Part shown: positions 8,632 to 17,149 of the stretch, piece by piece | Position numbering within the stretch: position 1 is the stretch's first letter | Layout of the letters: every line of letters starts with the position of its first letter | Source: Gallionella sp. | GTDB lineage: Bacteria > Pseudomonadota > Gammaproteobacteria > Burkholderiales > Gallionellaceae | Direction of reading: 5' to 3' | DNA: 64,000 nucleotides | Assembly (NCBI GenBank): GCA_028714075.1 | Contig: JAQTMZ010000006.1 | Location: 124,001-188,000 of the forward strand | Translations under genes and position numbers: made by a program | The notes under the pieces: model-generated | Told to the model about the DNA's origin: nothing | What the model saw: only the letters and a program-made list of their open reading frames with translations | Database searches by the model: none

Positions 8632-10332
8632 ATGCTCGATGAATTTATTCACGAACCGCGTATCGCGTATTTCTCGATGGAGATCGCGCTGCGCAATGAA
8701 GTCCCGACCTACGCCGGAGGATTGGGTGTACTCGCCGGCGATACCATGCGCTCGGCCACCGACCTTGATCTGCCGATGGTGGCGGTCAGCCTGGCAAGTC
8801 ACGCCGGCTATTTCCGCCAGGAAATCGACGCGCAGGGCCGGCAGTTGGAACATGCGGCGACGTGGGACATCAGGCATTGGGCGCAGTCCCTCGACGCCAA
8901 GATTGCCGTGCAGATCGATGGGCGCACGGTGTGGATCGGCGCCTGGCTGTATGTGCTCGAAGGCCACATGGGAGGCCGCCAGCCGGTGTTGCTGCTCGAC
9001 ACCGACCTGAACGAAAACAGCAGTGACGACCGCGAAATCACCCACTATCTCTATGGCGGCGACAACGTCTACCGGCTCAAGCAGGAAATCGTGCTCGGGC
9101 TGGGCGGCGTGCGCCTGCTGCATGCAATCGGCTTCACCATCAAGCATTACCACATGAACGAGGGACATTCCGCCCTGCTCGGGCTGGAACTGATGCGGCG
9201 CTATACTTATTCCGCCGAACACCTGCGGCCCGGCGAATCGCGCTATGACATTCCGCGCGTGCGCGACCTGTGCAGCTTTACCACCCACACTCCGGTCGAG
9301 GCCGGACATGACCGTTTTTCCTATGATCTGGTGCAGCGTGTTCTCGACAACGGTTTCAATGCCGAGACTCTCAAAAGCCTTGCCGGGGAGGATAGCCTCA
9401 ACATGACACGGCTGGCGCTGAACCTGAGCGAATACGTGAACGGCGTCGCCAGGAAACACGCCGAAATTTCCAACGCAATGTTCCCCGGCTACAAGGTGCA
9501 CGCGATCACCAACGGCGTGCATCCGTATACCTGGGCTGGCGAAAGCTTCCGCCAGCTTTACGACCATTACACCCCCGGCTGGTGCCACGAGCCGCAGTTG
9601 CTGATGCGCGCCGACTGCTGCATTCCGGAAGCTGCGATCTGGCAAGCGCATGTCCAGGCAAAACAGCATCTCATCGATAAAGTGCAGGCGCTCACCGGCG
9701 TAGTGCTCAAACCCGATGTCCCGATATTCGGCTTCGCGCGGCGCATGACGGCGTACAAGCGCCCCGACCTTTTGTTTTCCGACCTGGAACGGTTACGTGC
9801 AATCGCGCGCAAATACCCGCTCCAGATTGTGCTTGCAGGCAAGGCGCATCCGCAAGATGAAAACGGCAAGCATCTAATCGAACAGTTGTATGCGCATGCG
9901 CGTACCCTTGCCGACACGATACCGGTGGTCTATCTGCCCGATTATGATCTGGCGCTTGCACAGGCGCTGACTGCAGGGGCGGATGTGTGGCTCAACACGC
10001 CGCTGCCGCCGCTCGAGGCGTCGGGCACCAGCGGCATGAAAGCAGCATTCAACGGAGTACCCAACCTCTCGGTACTCGACGGCTGGTGGATCGAAGGCTG
10101 CATCGAAGGCGTAACCGGCTGGGCAATCGGCGATGCGGCGGGAATGGCTGACAGCAATGCAAATGCGCTTTACGACAAACTCGAACAAGTAGTGCTGCCG
10201 CTGTATTACAGCCACAGCAGCAATCCCGGCGGGTGGCTCAGGGTGATGAAGGGCGCGATCAGCAAGAACGCCTCGTACTTCAACAGCCACCGCATGATGC
10301 GCCGCTATGCGACGGAAGCATATGCGCGGTAA
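8632..10332 (+). CDS. glgP: Alpha-glucan (glycogen/maltodextrin) phosphorylase
   Basis: A 566-aa GT35-family phosphorylase of the short bacterial type, releasing glucose 1-phosphate from alpha-1,4-glucans. The N-terminus (PRIAYFSMEIALRNEVPTYAGGLGVLAGD) is the family signature. The catalytic pyridoxal-phosphate lysine is in EASGTSGMKAAFNG, Lys470 by my count. HMNEGHSA and FGFARRMTAYKRPDLL motifs are also present. It starts at an ATG after AAAAAGGAGACG, a strong ribosome site. No other glycogen genes are adjacent, so it appears to stand alone downstream of the copper operon. Confidence 0.93.
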   Translation: MLDEFIHEPRIAYFSMEIALRNEVPTYAGGLGVLAGDTMRSATDLDLPMVAVSLASHAGYFRQEIDAQGRQLEHAATWDIRHWAQSLDAKIAVQIDGRTVWIGAWLYVLEGHMGGRQPVLLLDTDLNENSSDDREITHYLYGGDNVYRLKQEIVLGLGGVRLLHAIGFTIKHYHMNEGHSALLGLELMRRYTYSAEHLRPGESRYDIPRVRDLCSFTTHTPVEAGHDRFSYDLVQRVLDNGFNAETLKSLAGEDSLNMTRLALNLSEYVNGVARKHAEISNAMFPGYKVHAITNGVHPYTWAGESFRQLYDHYTPGWCHEPQLLMRADCCIPEAAIWQAHVQAKQHLIDKVQALTGVVLKPDVPIFGFARRMTAYKRPDLLFSDLERLRAIARKYPLQIVLAGKAHPQDENGKHLIEQLYAHARTLADTIPVVYLPDYDLALAQALTAGADVWLNTPLPPLEASGTSGMKAAFNGVPNLSVLDGWWIEGCIEGVTGWAIGDAAGMADSNANALYDKLEQVVLPLYYSHSSNPGGWLRVMKGAISKNASYFNSHRMMRRYATEAYAR

Positions 10333-10726
10333 TTCTCGATCTTCTTATAGCAATGCATCAAGGATGCCTCTAAAAAACTTAGGGGTCGCCCAAGTGCAAC
10401 CCTTCTCTACTACCCTCTTTCCGGCAGGCAATTCGGCAACACGAAACCCGGCTGAGTGCCACAAGGAGACGTTTAAGCTCGGCAACGCGACTGTCTCATC
10501 CTCGGCCAAAGCAGAAATTCAGAATAGAGGTGAGCTACTTCCGCTCTGCGCTAATTGCCGCCAGTCGAACATGCGCCGCAAAGCCGACGTTCATTCTATT
10601 AGTCGGATGGTCACTGACCACGCTACTGGAGCCTGCTGCTGCCCTTCCTATGCAGCGAAATGAGCAGAGGAATAAAATTTATGCGATAGTTTCAGCCTCT
10701 ATATCCTTGTCTGATCAGTCTTAGAA
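10333..10726. other. Intergenic region upstream of the WYL regulator
   Basis: I see no gene here that I can support. The open frames have no ribosome sites and no recognisable products. The last 60 bases are AT-rich and probably hold the WYL gene promoter, but no clear -35/-10 pair stands out, and the TGTGCGAC-type operator found three times downstream is absent here. Confidence 0.5.
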
Positions 10727-11737
10727 ATGGCTCAATTACCCCCAGATACCCTGTTGCGCCAATGGCAAATGTTGCGCATGATTCCGCGCTACCCGCTGAA
10801 AATCACAGCCAGAGAACTTCATGCGCGCCTGCAATCGGAGCAGTTCGAGGTTACCAAGCGCACTGTGGAGCGCGATCTCCTGTCCTTGTCAGAATTGTTT
10901 CCGCTGGTATCAGATGAACGAGATAAGCCCTACGGCTGGAGTTGGGCAAAAGACGCGCCGACATTCAGCTTGCCCGGCTTGAGCCATAACGAGGCATTGA
11001 CTCTGGCAATGGTGGAGCAACACCTGAATACCTTGCTGCCAGCTTCAACGCTAGACCAACTCATTCCATACTTCAAAGCAGCACGACAACATTTGAGCAG
11101 CATTCCTCAAGCAGAGCGCACACGCTCCTGGTTGAACAAAGTGCGCACCGTACCGCCAACACAGCCATTGCTGACGCCCACAATTAAACCTGCCGTCCAG
11201 CAGGTCGTCCATGAAGCATTGCTTGCCGACCGTCAATTGGTGATTAAATATCTCAAACGGGGCGAGAGTGAATCTGTTGAATATCGGATTCACCCGCTGG
11301 CCATCATTCAGCGTGGTCAGATCGTTTATTTGTATTGCCGCTTTTTCGACTATGAAGATGGTCGGCTGCTTGCGCTGCATCGCATACAGACCGCGATGAT
11401 GCAGGAAGAAAAAAGCAAGGCCCCGGTCAATTTCTCAATCGATGAGGTCATTGCCAGCGGTGTGCTGGGTTTTGGCGAGGGCAACGTTATCAAACTGGAA
11501 GCATTGTTCAGTCGCGAGGTGGGCGAGCACCTGCAAGAGACACCGCTGAGTGTCGATCAAACCGAAAAACTGCAAGATGACGGCAGGATGCGCATTGTCG
11601 CCACAGTGACAGATACCCCGCAGCTTCTATGGTGGCTGCTTAGTCTGGGTGATGGGGTGGAGGTATTGAAGCCCAATACGCTCCGTCAGTCCGTATCGGA
11701 AATCATCAACCGGATGCAAGCCAACTACCAAGGCTGA
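10727..11737 (+). CDS. WYL-domain transcriptional regulator
   Basis: A 336-aa regulator with an N-terminal winged helix-turn-helix (about residues 5-75, including KRTVERDLLSLSELFPL), a WYL ligand-sensing domain (about 150-225, with RIHPLAIIQRGQIVYLYCRF and LLALHRIQ), and a C-terminal WCX extension (about 245-330). WYL proteins bind inverted repeats and often control phage-defence loci (BrxR of BREX and CapW of CBASS are repressors). Three copies of a palindrome lie just downstream, each overlapping the promoter of a separate unit, so I propose those as its operators. It is upstream of, and co-directional with, the first unit. Confidence 0.88.
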   Translation: MAQLPPDTLLRQWQMLRMIPRYPLKITARELHARLQSEQFEVTKRTVERDLLSLSELFPLVSDERDKPYGWSWAKDAPTFSLPGLSHNEALTLAMVEQHLNTLLPASTLDQLIPYFKAARQHLSSIPQAERTRSWLNKVRTVPPTQPLLTPTIKPAVQQVVHEALLADRQLVIKYLKRGESESVEYRIHPLAIIQRGQIVYLYCRFFDYEDGRLLALHRIQTAMMQEEKSKAPVNFSIDEVIASGVLGFGEGNVIKLEALFSREVGEHLQETPLSVDQTEKLQDDGRMRIVATVTDTPQLLWWLLSLGDGVEVLKPNTLRQSVSEIINRMQANYQG

Positions 11738-11762
11738 ACCACCCAAGTCGCCACGATGTATT

Positions 11763-11785
11763 TGTGCGACTCAAAGTGTCGCAGC
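11763..11785. promoter_or_regulatory. Operator O1 with extended -10 promoter
   Basis: Palindrome TGTGCGAC-N7-GTCGCAGC (N7 = TCAAAGT). Nine bases after its GTCGCA half lies TG-G-CATGAT at 11790-11798, an extended -10. The palindrome therefore covers the -35 position, as expected for a repressor site. O2 and O3 have the same N7 spacing and the same 9-bp distance to a TGn-type -10. Confidence 0.7.
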
Positions 11786-11813
11786 AGCATGGCATGATAT
11801 ATCCATACAATTA

Positions 11814-12089
11814 TTGGATAGCAACATGAATGCATTTCTGCTCTTTGCCAGTTCGTTCACCATCGTTTTCGCCTTCTCATTCCAGCAGCACAACATCCAC
11901 TACCGCCGTTATCGGCTTGCGGTGGTCAATGCGTTGTTGATCGACTTGATGCATCTCGTGCTTCTCAAGTTGGGTTCTGGCGCAACTTCATCTGAGATGG
12001 TGGCTTTTCTGATAGGTGGGCCGCTGGGAACAATGACGGCAATGTGGCTGAACGATAGGTTGTTCGCCACTGCTGAAGCCGAGGCGTGA
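11814..12089 (+). CDS. Small three-helix membrane protein (paralogue 1)
   Basis: About 87-91 aa with three hydrophobic helices: MNAFLLFASSFTIVFAFSF, LAVVNALLIDLMHLVLL, and MVAFLIGGPLGTMTAMWL followed by NDRLF. It is a close paralogue of the protein at 18048, sharing QQHN.HYRRYRLAV and FLIGGPLGT..AMWLNDR. The start is uncertain: the ATG at 11826, or the TTG at 11814, which gives MDSNMNAF and parallels MDESMNAF in the paralogue. Neither has a clear Shine-Dalgarno. In general architecture it recalls small membrane proteins of phages and defence loci, but I do not assign a family. It is the first gene after O1, 6 bp before the zinc-ribbon protein gene. Confidence 0.7.
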   Translation: MDSNMNAFLLFASSFTIVFAFSFQQHNIHYRRYRLAVVNALLIDLMHLVLLKLGSGATSSEMVAFLIGGPLGTMTAMWLNDRLFATAEAEA

Positions 12090-12095
12090 TCAAAT

Positions 12096-13415
12096 ATGTT
12101 CAAAAAAGTCGAGACAACGAGCAGGCGTAAATTCCTTAAATCCACGATTTATGCAGCGTTGCTCGCTTCATTTCGAGCCTATGGAGTCCCGCAGGTATTG
12201 ATGCCGGATGTATCCGGCGCAAAAGGCACCCCAGCAGCAACTGATGTCCAGTATATCGAGGCATTAATGGCGCAATATTTTGCGGCGAAGTTGGCATGCA
12301 AATATGAAATCGGTGAAATTGCCGCATCAGATATTGAGAGCCGGTTCACGTCGGATTTTATTTTGGCATTTCGGAAGCGAGATCAGAAGTATTGGTCTTA
12401 TCAACAGGCGCATCCTCCAGTTGTTTTGGAAATTCACCAAGAAGGAGATGCAGCTAAGGTAGTTACAGCAGAGCCTTCGGAGGTATATGTCTATACCTTG
12501 CAGAAAACACACGTGGGCTGGCTGATCAATCAGATAGCCTGGAAATGCAGCACTTGTGATGGAACTGGGAGCGAGGAAGGCTACAAATGCATTGACTGCC
12601 ACGGAGAGGGGTGGAATTACGGAGATTTTGCTTGTCAGGCAGGCCAAGAAAACTTGGATGCTCAGGTGAAGGTAGTTCCTGAAAATCTGGTTGCATCAGG
12701 TTTATTGTTAAAAGATGTAAAAAATGAGGCGGCGCCAAAAATCGATATTAGGGAGCTGGTCGATATGCACAGTGCTCAGTTCTACCATTCCAGGTTGAGT
12801 GCGGGGCAGAGAATAGACATTCTGTTGGCCGCTGATGAGGGGGGGTTGGCCAAGGCGCTTGACAGTTTTCAAGACGAAATCTCTCCGGATGCATTTAATC
12901 AACTAGCTCAAACAGCCGCCCATCTGTTCCGGTTAAGGGATGAACCAGAGGTAAGGCAACAGGCTTTGTTAGATAGCGCGGCACAGGTCGATATCGAGGT
13001 CAAGGCTATCGAAGTCTTAATGCATAGGCACTTCGCAAAGTTTGATCAAATAACGCTTGGAGAGTCATTAGGCAGGAGTACTTTTCTTTCTAGGTACTTT
13101 ACGCCGATATACTGGAAAAGAGCAGAAACTGATTTTCTCGATCAACGCCGAGATTACATGTCTTTCCCTCCCGATGTTGTATTGTCGGTTGATCGTAATG
13201 GAGACAATGCGACTGTGGTCACATCTAAAGCTTTAAGTGATAAATCCGGTATTCACAGGGGGATTTATCATCTGAAGAGATTAGGCGCTGAATGGAGGAT
13301 AGATAAATTAGGTTGGGAGTGCGTCCTTTGTATGGGAACCGGGCTCACTTATGAAGAAGTTTGCATACGTTGCAAGGGCGAGAAATGGACTTATAGCGGG
13401 GCATCAGCCCGGTGA
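12096..13415 (+). CDS. Tat-targeted protein with two NTF2-like/zinc-ribbon modules
   Basis: A 439-aa protein starting with a textbook twin-arginine signal (TSRRKFLKS, residues 8-16), so probably exported folded. It holds two copies of one module: a ~100-residue alpha/beta domain of NTF2-like appearance (AHPPVVLEIHQEGD; FPPDVVLSVDRNGD) followed by a DnaJ-style zinc ribbon. The ribbon cysteines are C151/C154 with C165/C168, and C409/C412 with C423/C426, in CxxCxGxG-type motifs ending W.Y. A helical linker joins the modules. The single-module protein at 18369 is homologous. Function is unknown. The pairing with a membrane protein under O1 suggests an envelope-associated role. The NTF2-like call is by pattern only. 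Confidence 0.65.
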   Translation: MFKKVETTSRRKFLKSTIYAALLASFRAYGVPQVLMPDVSGAKGTPAATDVQYIEALMAQYFAAKLACKYEIGEIAASDIESRFTSDFILAFRKRDQKYWSYQQAHPPVVLEIHQEGDAAKVVTAEPSEVYVYTLQKTHVGWLINQIAWKCSTCDGTGSEEGYKCIDCHGEGWNYGDFACQAGQENLDAQVKVVPENLVASGLLLKDVKNEAAPKIDIRELVDMHSAQFYHSRLSAGQRIDILLAADEGGLAKALDSFQDEISPDAFNQLAQTAAHLFRLRDEPEVRQQALLDSAAQVDIEVKAIEVLMHRHFAKFDQITLGESLGRSTFLSRYFTPIYWKRAETDFLDQRRDYMSFPPDVVLSVDRNGDNATVVTSKALSDKSGIHRGIYHLKRLGAEWRIDKLGWECVLCMGTGLTYEEVCIRCKGEKWTYSGASAR

Positions 13416-13574
13416 TACCGAATAGAAGTTTTTCCACAACGCAAAAAACTGTCTCTAATGCACTCCAATAAGCAGGGGCGACATTCAGATGAACGACAAG
13501 GTTTTCAATCGCTCCCAGGCTGAAGTAGTTTAGACTGCACGGTTAATTCAAAATATTATTTACAGGAGATGTAA

Positions 13575-16337
13575 ATGAAAGGTTTGTCCAAGTCGCGCAT
13601 CATCGCGTGGAAGCAGTGCCCAAAGCAGTTGTGGTTGCAAGTTCACAAACCATCGCTGATCGTGCAGTCTGAAGCGACCAAGCGGAATTTTCAGGTCGGC
13701 AATGCGGTGGGTGAAGCGGCGCGTAAAGTTTACCCAGCCGGAGAATTGATTGAGCATGTCTATGATCTCAAGGCGGCTCTAGCAGCTACGCAGGCCGCAC
13801 TATCCAAGAAATCCAACGTTCCCTTGTTTGAAGCGGCCTTCCAACATGAGGGCGTACTGATTCGTGCGGACGTGCTGTTGCCGGAGAAAAACGGCTACCG
13901 CATGGTTGAAGTTAAATCCAGCACCGGCCTCAAGGATTATCACTTAAATGATTGCGCGGCTCAAACCTGGGTGGTCAAGCAAAATGGCGTCTTGTTGACC
14001 TCTGTGGAGTTGGCGCACATTGACACATCATTTATTTACCAAGGTGATGATGACTATCGTGGCTTGTTCCGGCATGTCGTCCTGGATGAACAAATTGAGC
14101 CGCTTCTGGAGCAGGTGCCAAAATGGGTAGAGGGTGCGCGCACAACTTTGTGCGGCGATGAGCCAGCCATCGAACCGGGTGAGCAATGTACCGCGCCATT
14201 TGAATGCCAGTTCTATGCTTATTGCACGCGAAACATGGCACAGGCAACCGCACCGGAGTTTCCTCTGGAAGTTTTCTATCGGATGCAAACTGGCAAGAAG
14301 GAAGAGTTGCGCGCTCAAGGCTATGAAGATGCATTGACTGTGCCCGAAACACAGCTCAACGAAACCCAACGCTGGATACAGCGCGTCAGCCGTGCGGGCA
14401 AGGCGGAATTGAAGCCTGCGGCACAACAGGAGTTGGCGGCCTTGCCGTACCCGCGCTACTACCTCGACTTTGAAACCATTGCGCTGGCTGTGCCACGCTG
14501 GGAGGGAACGCGCCCCTATAGTACGCAGGTGCCATTTCAGTGGTCATGCCACATTGAGGACGAACCGGGGAAATTGCGCCATGCCATGTTTCTGGATACC
14601 TCCGGTGGCGACCCGCGCCGTGCCTTTGCAGAGAGCATGGTCAAAATACTTGGTCAAGATGGGCCGGTCATTGTCTATAACCAGTCGTTCGAGAAATCAC
14701 GCATTAAAGAACTGGCCGAGTACTGCGTTGATCTCGCTGATGACCTGCTCGCCATCAATGAGCGCGTCGTCGATTTGTTGCCGATTGCACAGGCCAACTA
14801 TTACCACCCTGATATGAAGGGTTCATGGTCTATCAAGGCTGTACTCCCCACTATTGCGCCTGATTTAACCTACGACAATCTTGAGGTCGGCAATGGAGAA
14901 GATGCGCAGGTCGCTTATGCCGAGTTGCTGGACTCGAATACCTCCAACGAGCAGCGGAAGAAATTAATTGAAGGTTTGCTGGCCTATTGTGAGCGTGACA
15001 CCTTGGCAATGGTGAGAATTGCTTGGTTTTTCCAGCGTGGTGGCAATATGGATGGGGTGCAGTTTCCCGAGCCTGAGGAAAAATACCTGATGACGCGCAG
15101 CCGGGCCACAATTGAGGTGGTGGGTGATGTGGTGACGCAGGAGGATATGGGCCGAGCGGATCAGGCTGCATTGGACGCATCCGCTAATAATGACGGAATT
15201 GTCATAGAAAAAAAGCGGCTATGTTTTTATCTGGATAAAGAAAGGCAATCGCATGCCCCGCTTGGAAAACACTCAAAAGAACTGACGAGTGTTTGGGAGA
15301 TAGAAAGATTGACTCCATCAAGAAGGCCGACAGCATTTTCATCAGAGGTTATTAATAGTCTGGTAAATAAAATAAAGGATAAAGGGTGGGATAAAGACCT
15401 GCCCACTCTGTATAAATGGTCGCTTCGAGATCAATTAATAAACTTAAAAAAGGTGTGCGAAGAGATGCCGAAGCTACACACAAAATGGCTAGATGATCTA
15501 TGCGACACTCCTGCAGATTCAGAGAACAATGAGCCGACGTTTGCTATGACCTTAGAATTGCGAGAGCAAATACCGGCCATGCTAAAAGCCAGCAATGCAG
15601 ATGAGATGGGTGAGATAGATGCAGTGAAAAATATAAAGATATGGATTGTTAAAGACTGGGGCGGCATTCAGTTAAGACATGAGCAGAGTGAAGATAGACT
15701 TTCAGACTGTATCAAACAGGCTGTTATTCAAGATGCTTCTGTGGTTAAGCAGCATGCGAGAAATAAAAGTGGTAAGAAGGAATTCTCTCTTGAACGAATT
15801 GCAAGTTGGTCTAAATATTTGGCTTTTAAGTTTCCACAGCGCTGTGCTATTTACGATGCGAGGGTAATATTTTCGCTTAACTGGTTGCTATTAGAAATAA
15901 AGAATGCTGCTTCAGAACAAAAAAAATCTAAAATTGGAGATGAGGGAGAATTCAAGTTTTTCCCGTTTCTCGAAGGCCAAAACTCAGTAATGGGATTGCT
16001 TAATTACGACATTCATTTGTTGTTATCTCATTATCACGAGGACGTTTTGCTTAAAGCATTGGATGATGACATTAAGAATCGAAATAAGAAGGGTGGTAAA
16101 TCCAGGCTACGAAGCAGCCTTGAAAAAGGTTTGTTTATACGCGATCAAGAAGCCTATTCAGAATATTGCGATCTGCTTAATGTGCTTGCAGAGACTATTT
16201 ACCCCGATAAAGACGGTGTTGCCGATACTCATCGCCTCACGAAAATCGAAATGATTCTTTTTTCAATTGCGGATAAGGCAATTGCAACAGAAGTCATGAA
16301 TTCCTTTACTGGAAAGATATCAGCATCTCACAGTTAA
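13575..16337 (+). CDS. DUF2779 Fe-S nuclease with novel C-terminal extension
   Basis: A 920-aa protein. Residues 1-220 are a Cas4/AddB-like PD-(D/E)XK nuclease: D99, E112-V-K114, and an Fe-S cysteine set of C15 with C205, C211 and C217. Residues about 290-500 are the second DUF2779 part, RNase H/DEDD-like (YYLDFETIA, D298 and E300; VIVYNQSFEKSRI; YCERDTLAM). DUF2779 proteins normally end near here at about 500 aa. This one continues for ~400 residues of markedly AT-richer, lysine-rich sequence that I cannot assign; IASWSKYLAFKFPQRCAIYDARV near 760-785 looks like a conserved core. It starts after ACAGGAGATGTAA. No operator-type palindrome precedes it. A role in phage defence is inferred from the island. 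Confidence 0.8.
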   Translation: MKGLSKSRIIAWKQCPKQLWLQVHKPSLIVQSEATKRNFQVGNAVGEAARKVYPAGELIEHVYDLKAALAATQAALSKKSNVPLFEAAFQHEGVLIRADVLLPEKNGYRMVEVKSSTGLKDYHLNDCAAQTWVVKQNGVLLTSVELAHIDTSFIYQGDDDYRGLFRHVVLDEQIEPLLEQVPKWVEGARTTLCGDEPAIEPGEQCTAPFECQFYAYCTRNMAQATAPEFPLEVFYRMQTGKKEELRAQGYEDALTVPETQLNETQRWIQRVSRAGKAELKPAAQQELAALPYPRYYLDFETIALAVPRWEGTRPYSTQVPFQWSCHIEDEPGKLRHAMFLDTSGGDPRRAFAESMVKILGQDGPVIVYNQSFEKSRIKELAEYCVDLADDLLAINERVVDLLPIAQANYYHPDMKGSWSIKAVLPTIAPDLTYDNLEVGNGEDAQVAYAELLDSNTSNEQRKKLIEGLLAYCERDTLAMVRIAWFFQRGGNMDGVQFPEPEEKYLMTRSRATIEVVGDVVTQEDMGRADQAALDASANNDGIVIEKKRLCFYLDKERQSHAPLGKHSKELTSVWEIERLTPSRRPTAFSSEVINSLVNKIKDKGWDKDLPTLYKWSLRDQLINLKKVCEEMPKLHTKWLDDLCDTPADSENNEPTFAMTLELREQIPAMLKASNADEMGEIDAVKNIKIWIVKDWGGIQLRHEQSEDRLSDCIKQAVIQDASVVKQHARNKSGKKEFSLERIASWSKYLAFKFPQRCAIYDARVIFSLNWLLLEIKNAASEQKKSKIGDEGEFKFFPFLEGQNSVMGLLNYDIHLLLSHYHEDVLLKALDDDIKNRNKKGGKSRLRSSLEKGLFIRDQEAYSEYCDLLNVLAETIYPDKDGVADTHRLTKIEMILFSIADKAIATEVMNSFTGKISASHS

Positions 16338-16356
16338 AAATCTAGGTTTTTGCTTA

Positions 16357-16379
16357 TGTGCGACACAACATGTCGCACC
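16357..16379. promoter_or_regulatory. Operator O2 with extended -10 promoter
   Basis: TGTGCGAC-N7-GTCGCACC (N7 = ACAACAT), the same architecture as O1 and O3. Nine bases beyond the GTCGCA half is TG-T-TACTCT, an extended -10. It lies 20 bp after the DUF2779 stop and about 140 bp before the first gene of the second unit, leaving a long leader. Confidence 0.68.
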
Positions 16380-16519
16380 ACCCTGTTACTCTTTGTTTGC
16401 ACCAAAATTGATTCGCTGATTTAAAGATTGGCAATTGGATTGTCGGATGCGATGCCCTTTCATCTTTGCGCGAGGGGCATTCCTTAACAGAGCAAGCAAA
16501 AACAACCAGGAGATTTGAA

Positions 16520-16726
16520 ATGGCAATCGCTAGTGCAGTGGAGAAAAACGGGAATGTCTATATCTATAACGAAAAAGGTGGCGTTATAGCTGCGGTGCAT
16601 GCTGGCACTGGACCGAACGATGGGTTAAAGGGGTATACCTCTTCAACGGTCAGCATCCGGCGAGGCTTTTATGTGTACATCTATAACGATAAGGGTGGAA
16701 TTGTAAACACAATTGCTACCAGCTAA
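16520..16726 (+). CDS. 68-aa beta-hairpin repeat protein
   Basis: I chose the ATG at 16520, 6-8 bases after CCAGGAGATTTG, over an upstream in-frame start. The protein has two near-identical strands-and-turn units, NVYIYNEKGGVIAAV and YVYIYNDKGGIVNTI, separated by GLKGYTSSTVSIRRG. Small proteins of this pattern (VYxYxEKG...GYTSxTVS) are familiar to me as uncharacterised genes in accessory regions. I know no function. It is the first gene after O2. Confidence 0.7.
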   Translation: MAIASAVEKNGNVYIYNEKGGVIAAVHAGTGPNDGLKGYTSSTVSIRRGFYVYIYNDKGGIVNTIATS

Positions 16727-16757
16727 CCTCGATACGGGAGCGCAGCTTGTTAGGCAG

Positions 16758-17147
16758 ATGTCGAGTGAAAAAGTCTTCGGAGAAGATGTTGTGAAAAATA
16801 ATTTGCCTCCTTTGAATGAAGTACTTCTTAACCAGATTTTTGATGGTGTCTATGGTGGCGCTGGGCAGCAGCCAAATGAGCTGATAGGTCATGAACCATT
16901 GCAGGCATTGATTGATACGCTCTATGCCATGCAACGGTTCAATCACCGCTTTAGGCCGGACGACACAGGCCGCTTGTTTGACTTGTTCGATGCGCAGTTT
17001 AATTTCGAACGCAACTCAGAAGGCACTACGCTTTGGCTGGCGCTAATCCTTGCCGTTCAGGAGCTTTATGGTTTGAGCGATAGCAGGCTGATGGAGGCAC
17101 TTGGAGAAATGATCGTTAGCCAGTCGTTAACCCACATCAATGGTTAG
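16758..17147 (+). CDS. Hypothetical helical protein of the O2 unit
   Basis: A 129-aa acidic, mostly helical protein starting MSSEKVFGEDVVKNN. An upstream in-frame TTG at 16713 would extend it by 15 codons, but that overlaps the preceding gene. The ribosome site is weak for either start; GGGAG lies 17 bases before the ATG. No motif I recognise: there are no cysteines and a hydrophobic helix LWLALILAVQELYGL near the C-terminus. Its stop is 2 bp before the start of the DnaB-like gene, so the two are very likely co-translated. Confidence 0.6.
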   Translation: MSSEKVFGEDVVKNNLPPLNEVLLNQIFDGVYGGAGQQPNELIGHEPLQALIDTLYAMQRFNHRFRPDDTGRLFDLFDAQFNFERNSEGTTLWLALILAVQELYGLSDSRLMEALGEMIVSQSLTHING

Positions 17148-17149
17148 TC

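Noticed and set aside
10307-10663. 118-aa frame after glgP
   Set aside because: It starts inside glgP, has no ribosome site and no recognisable product.
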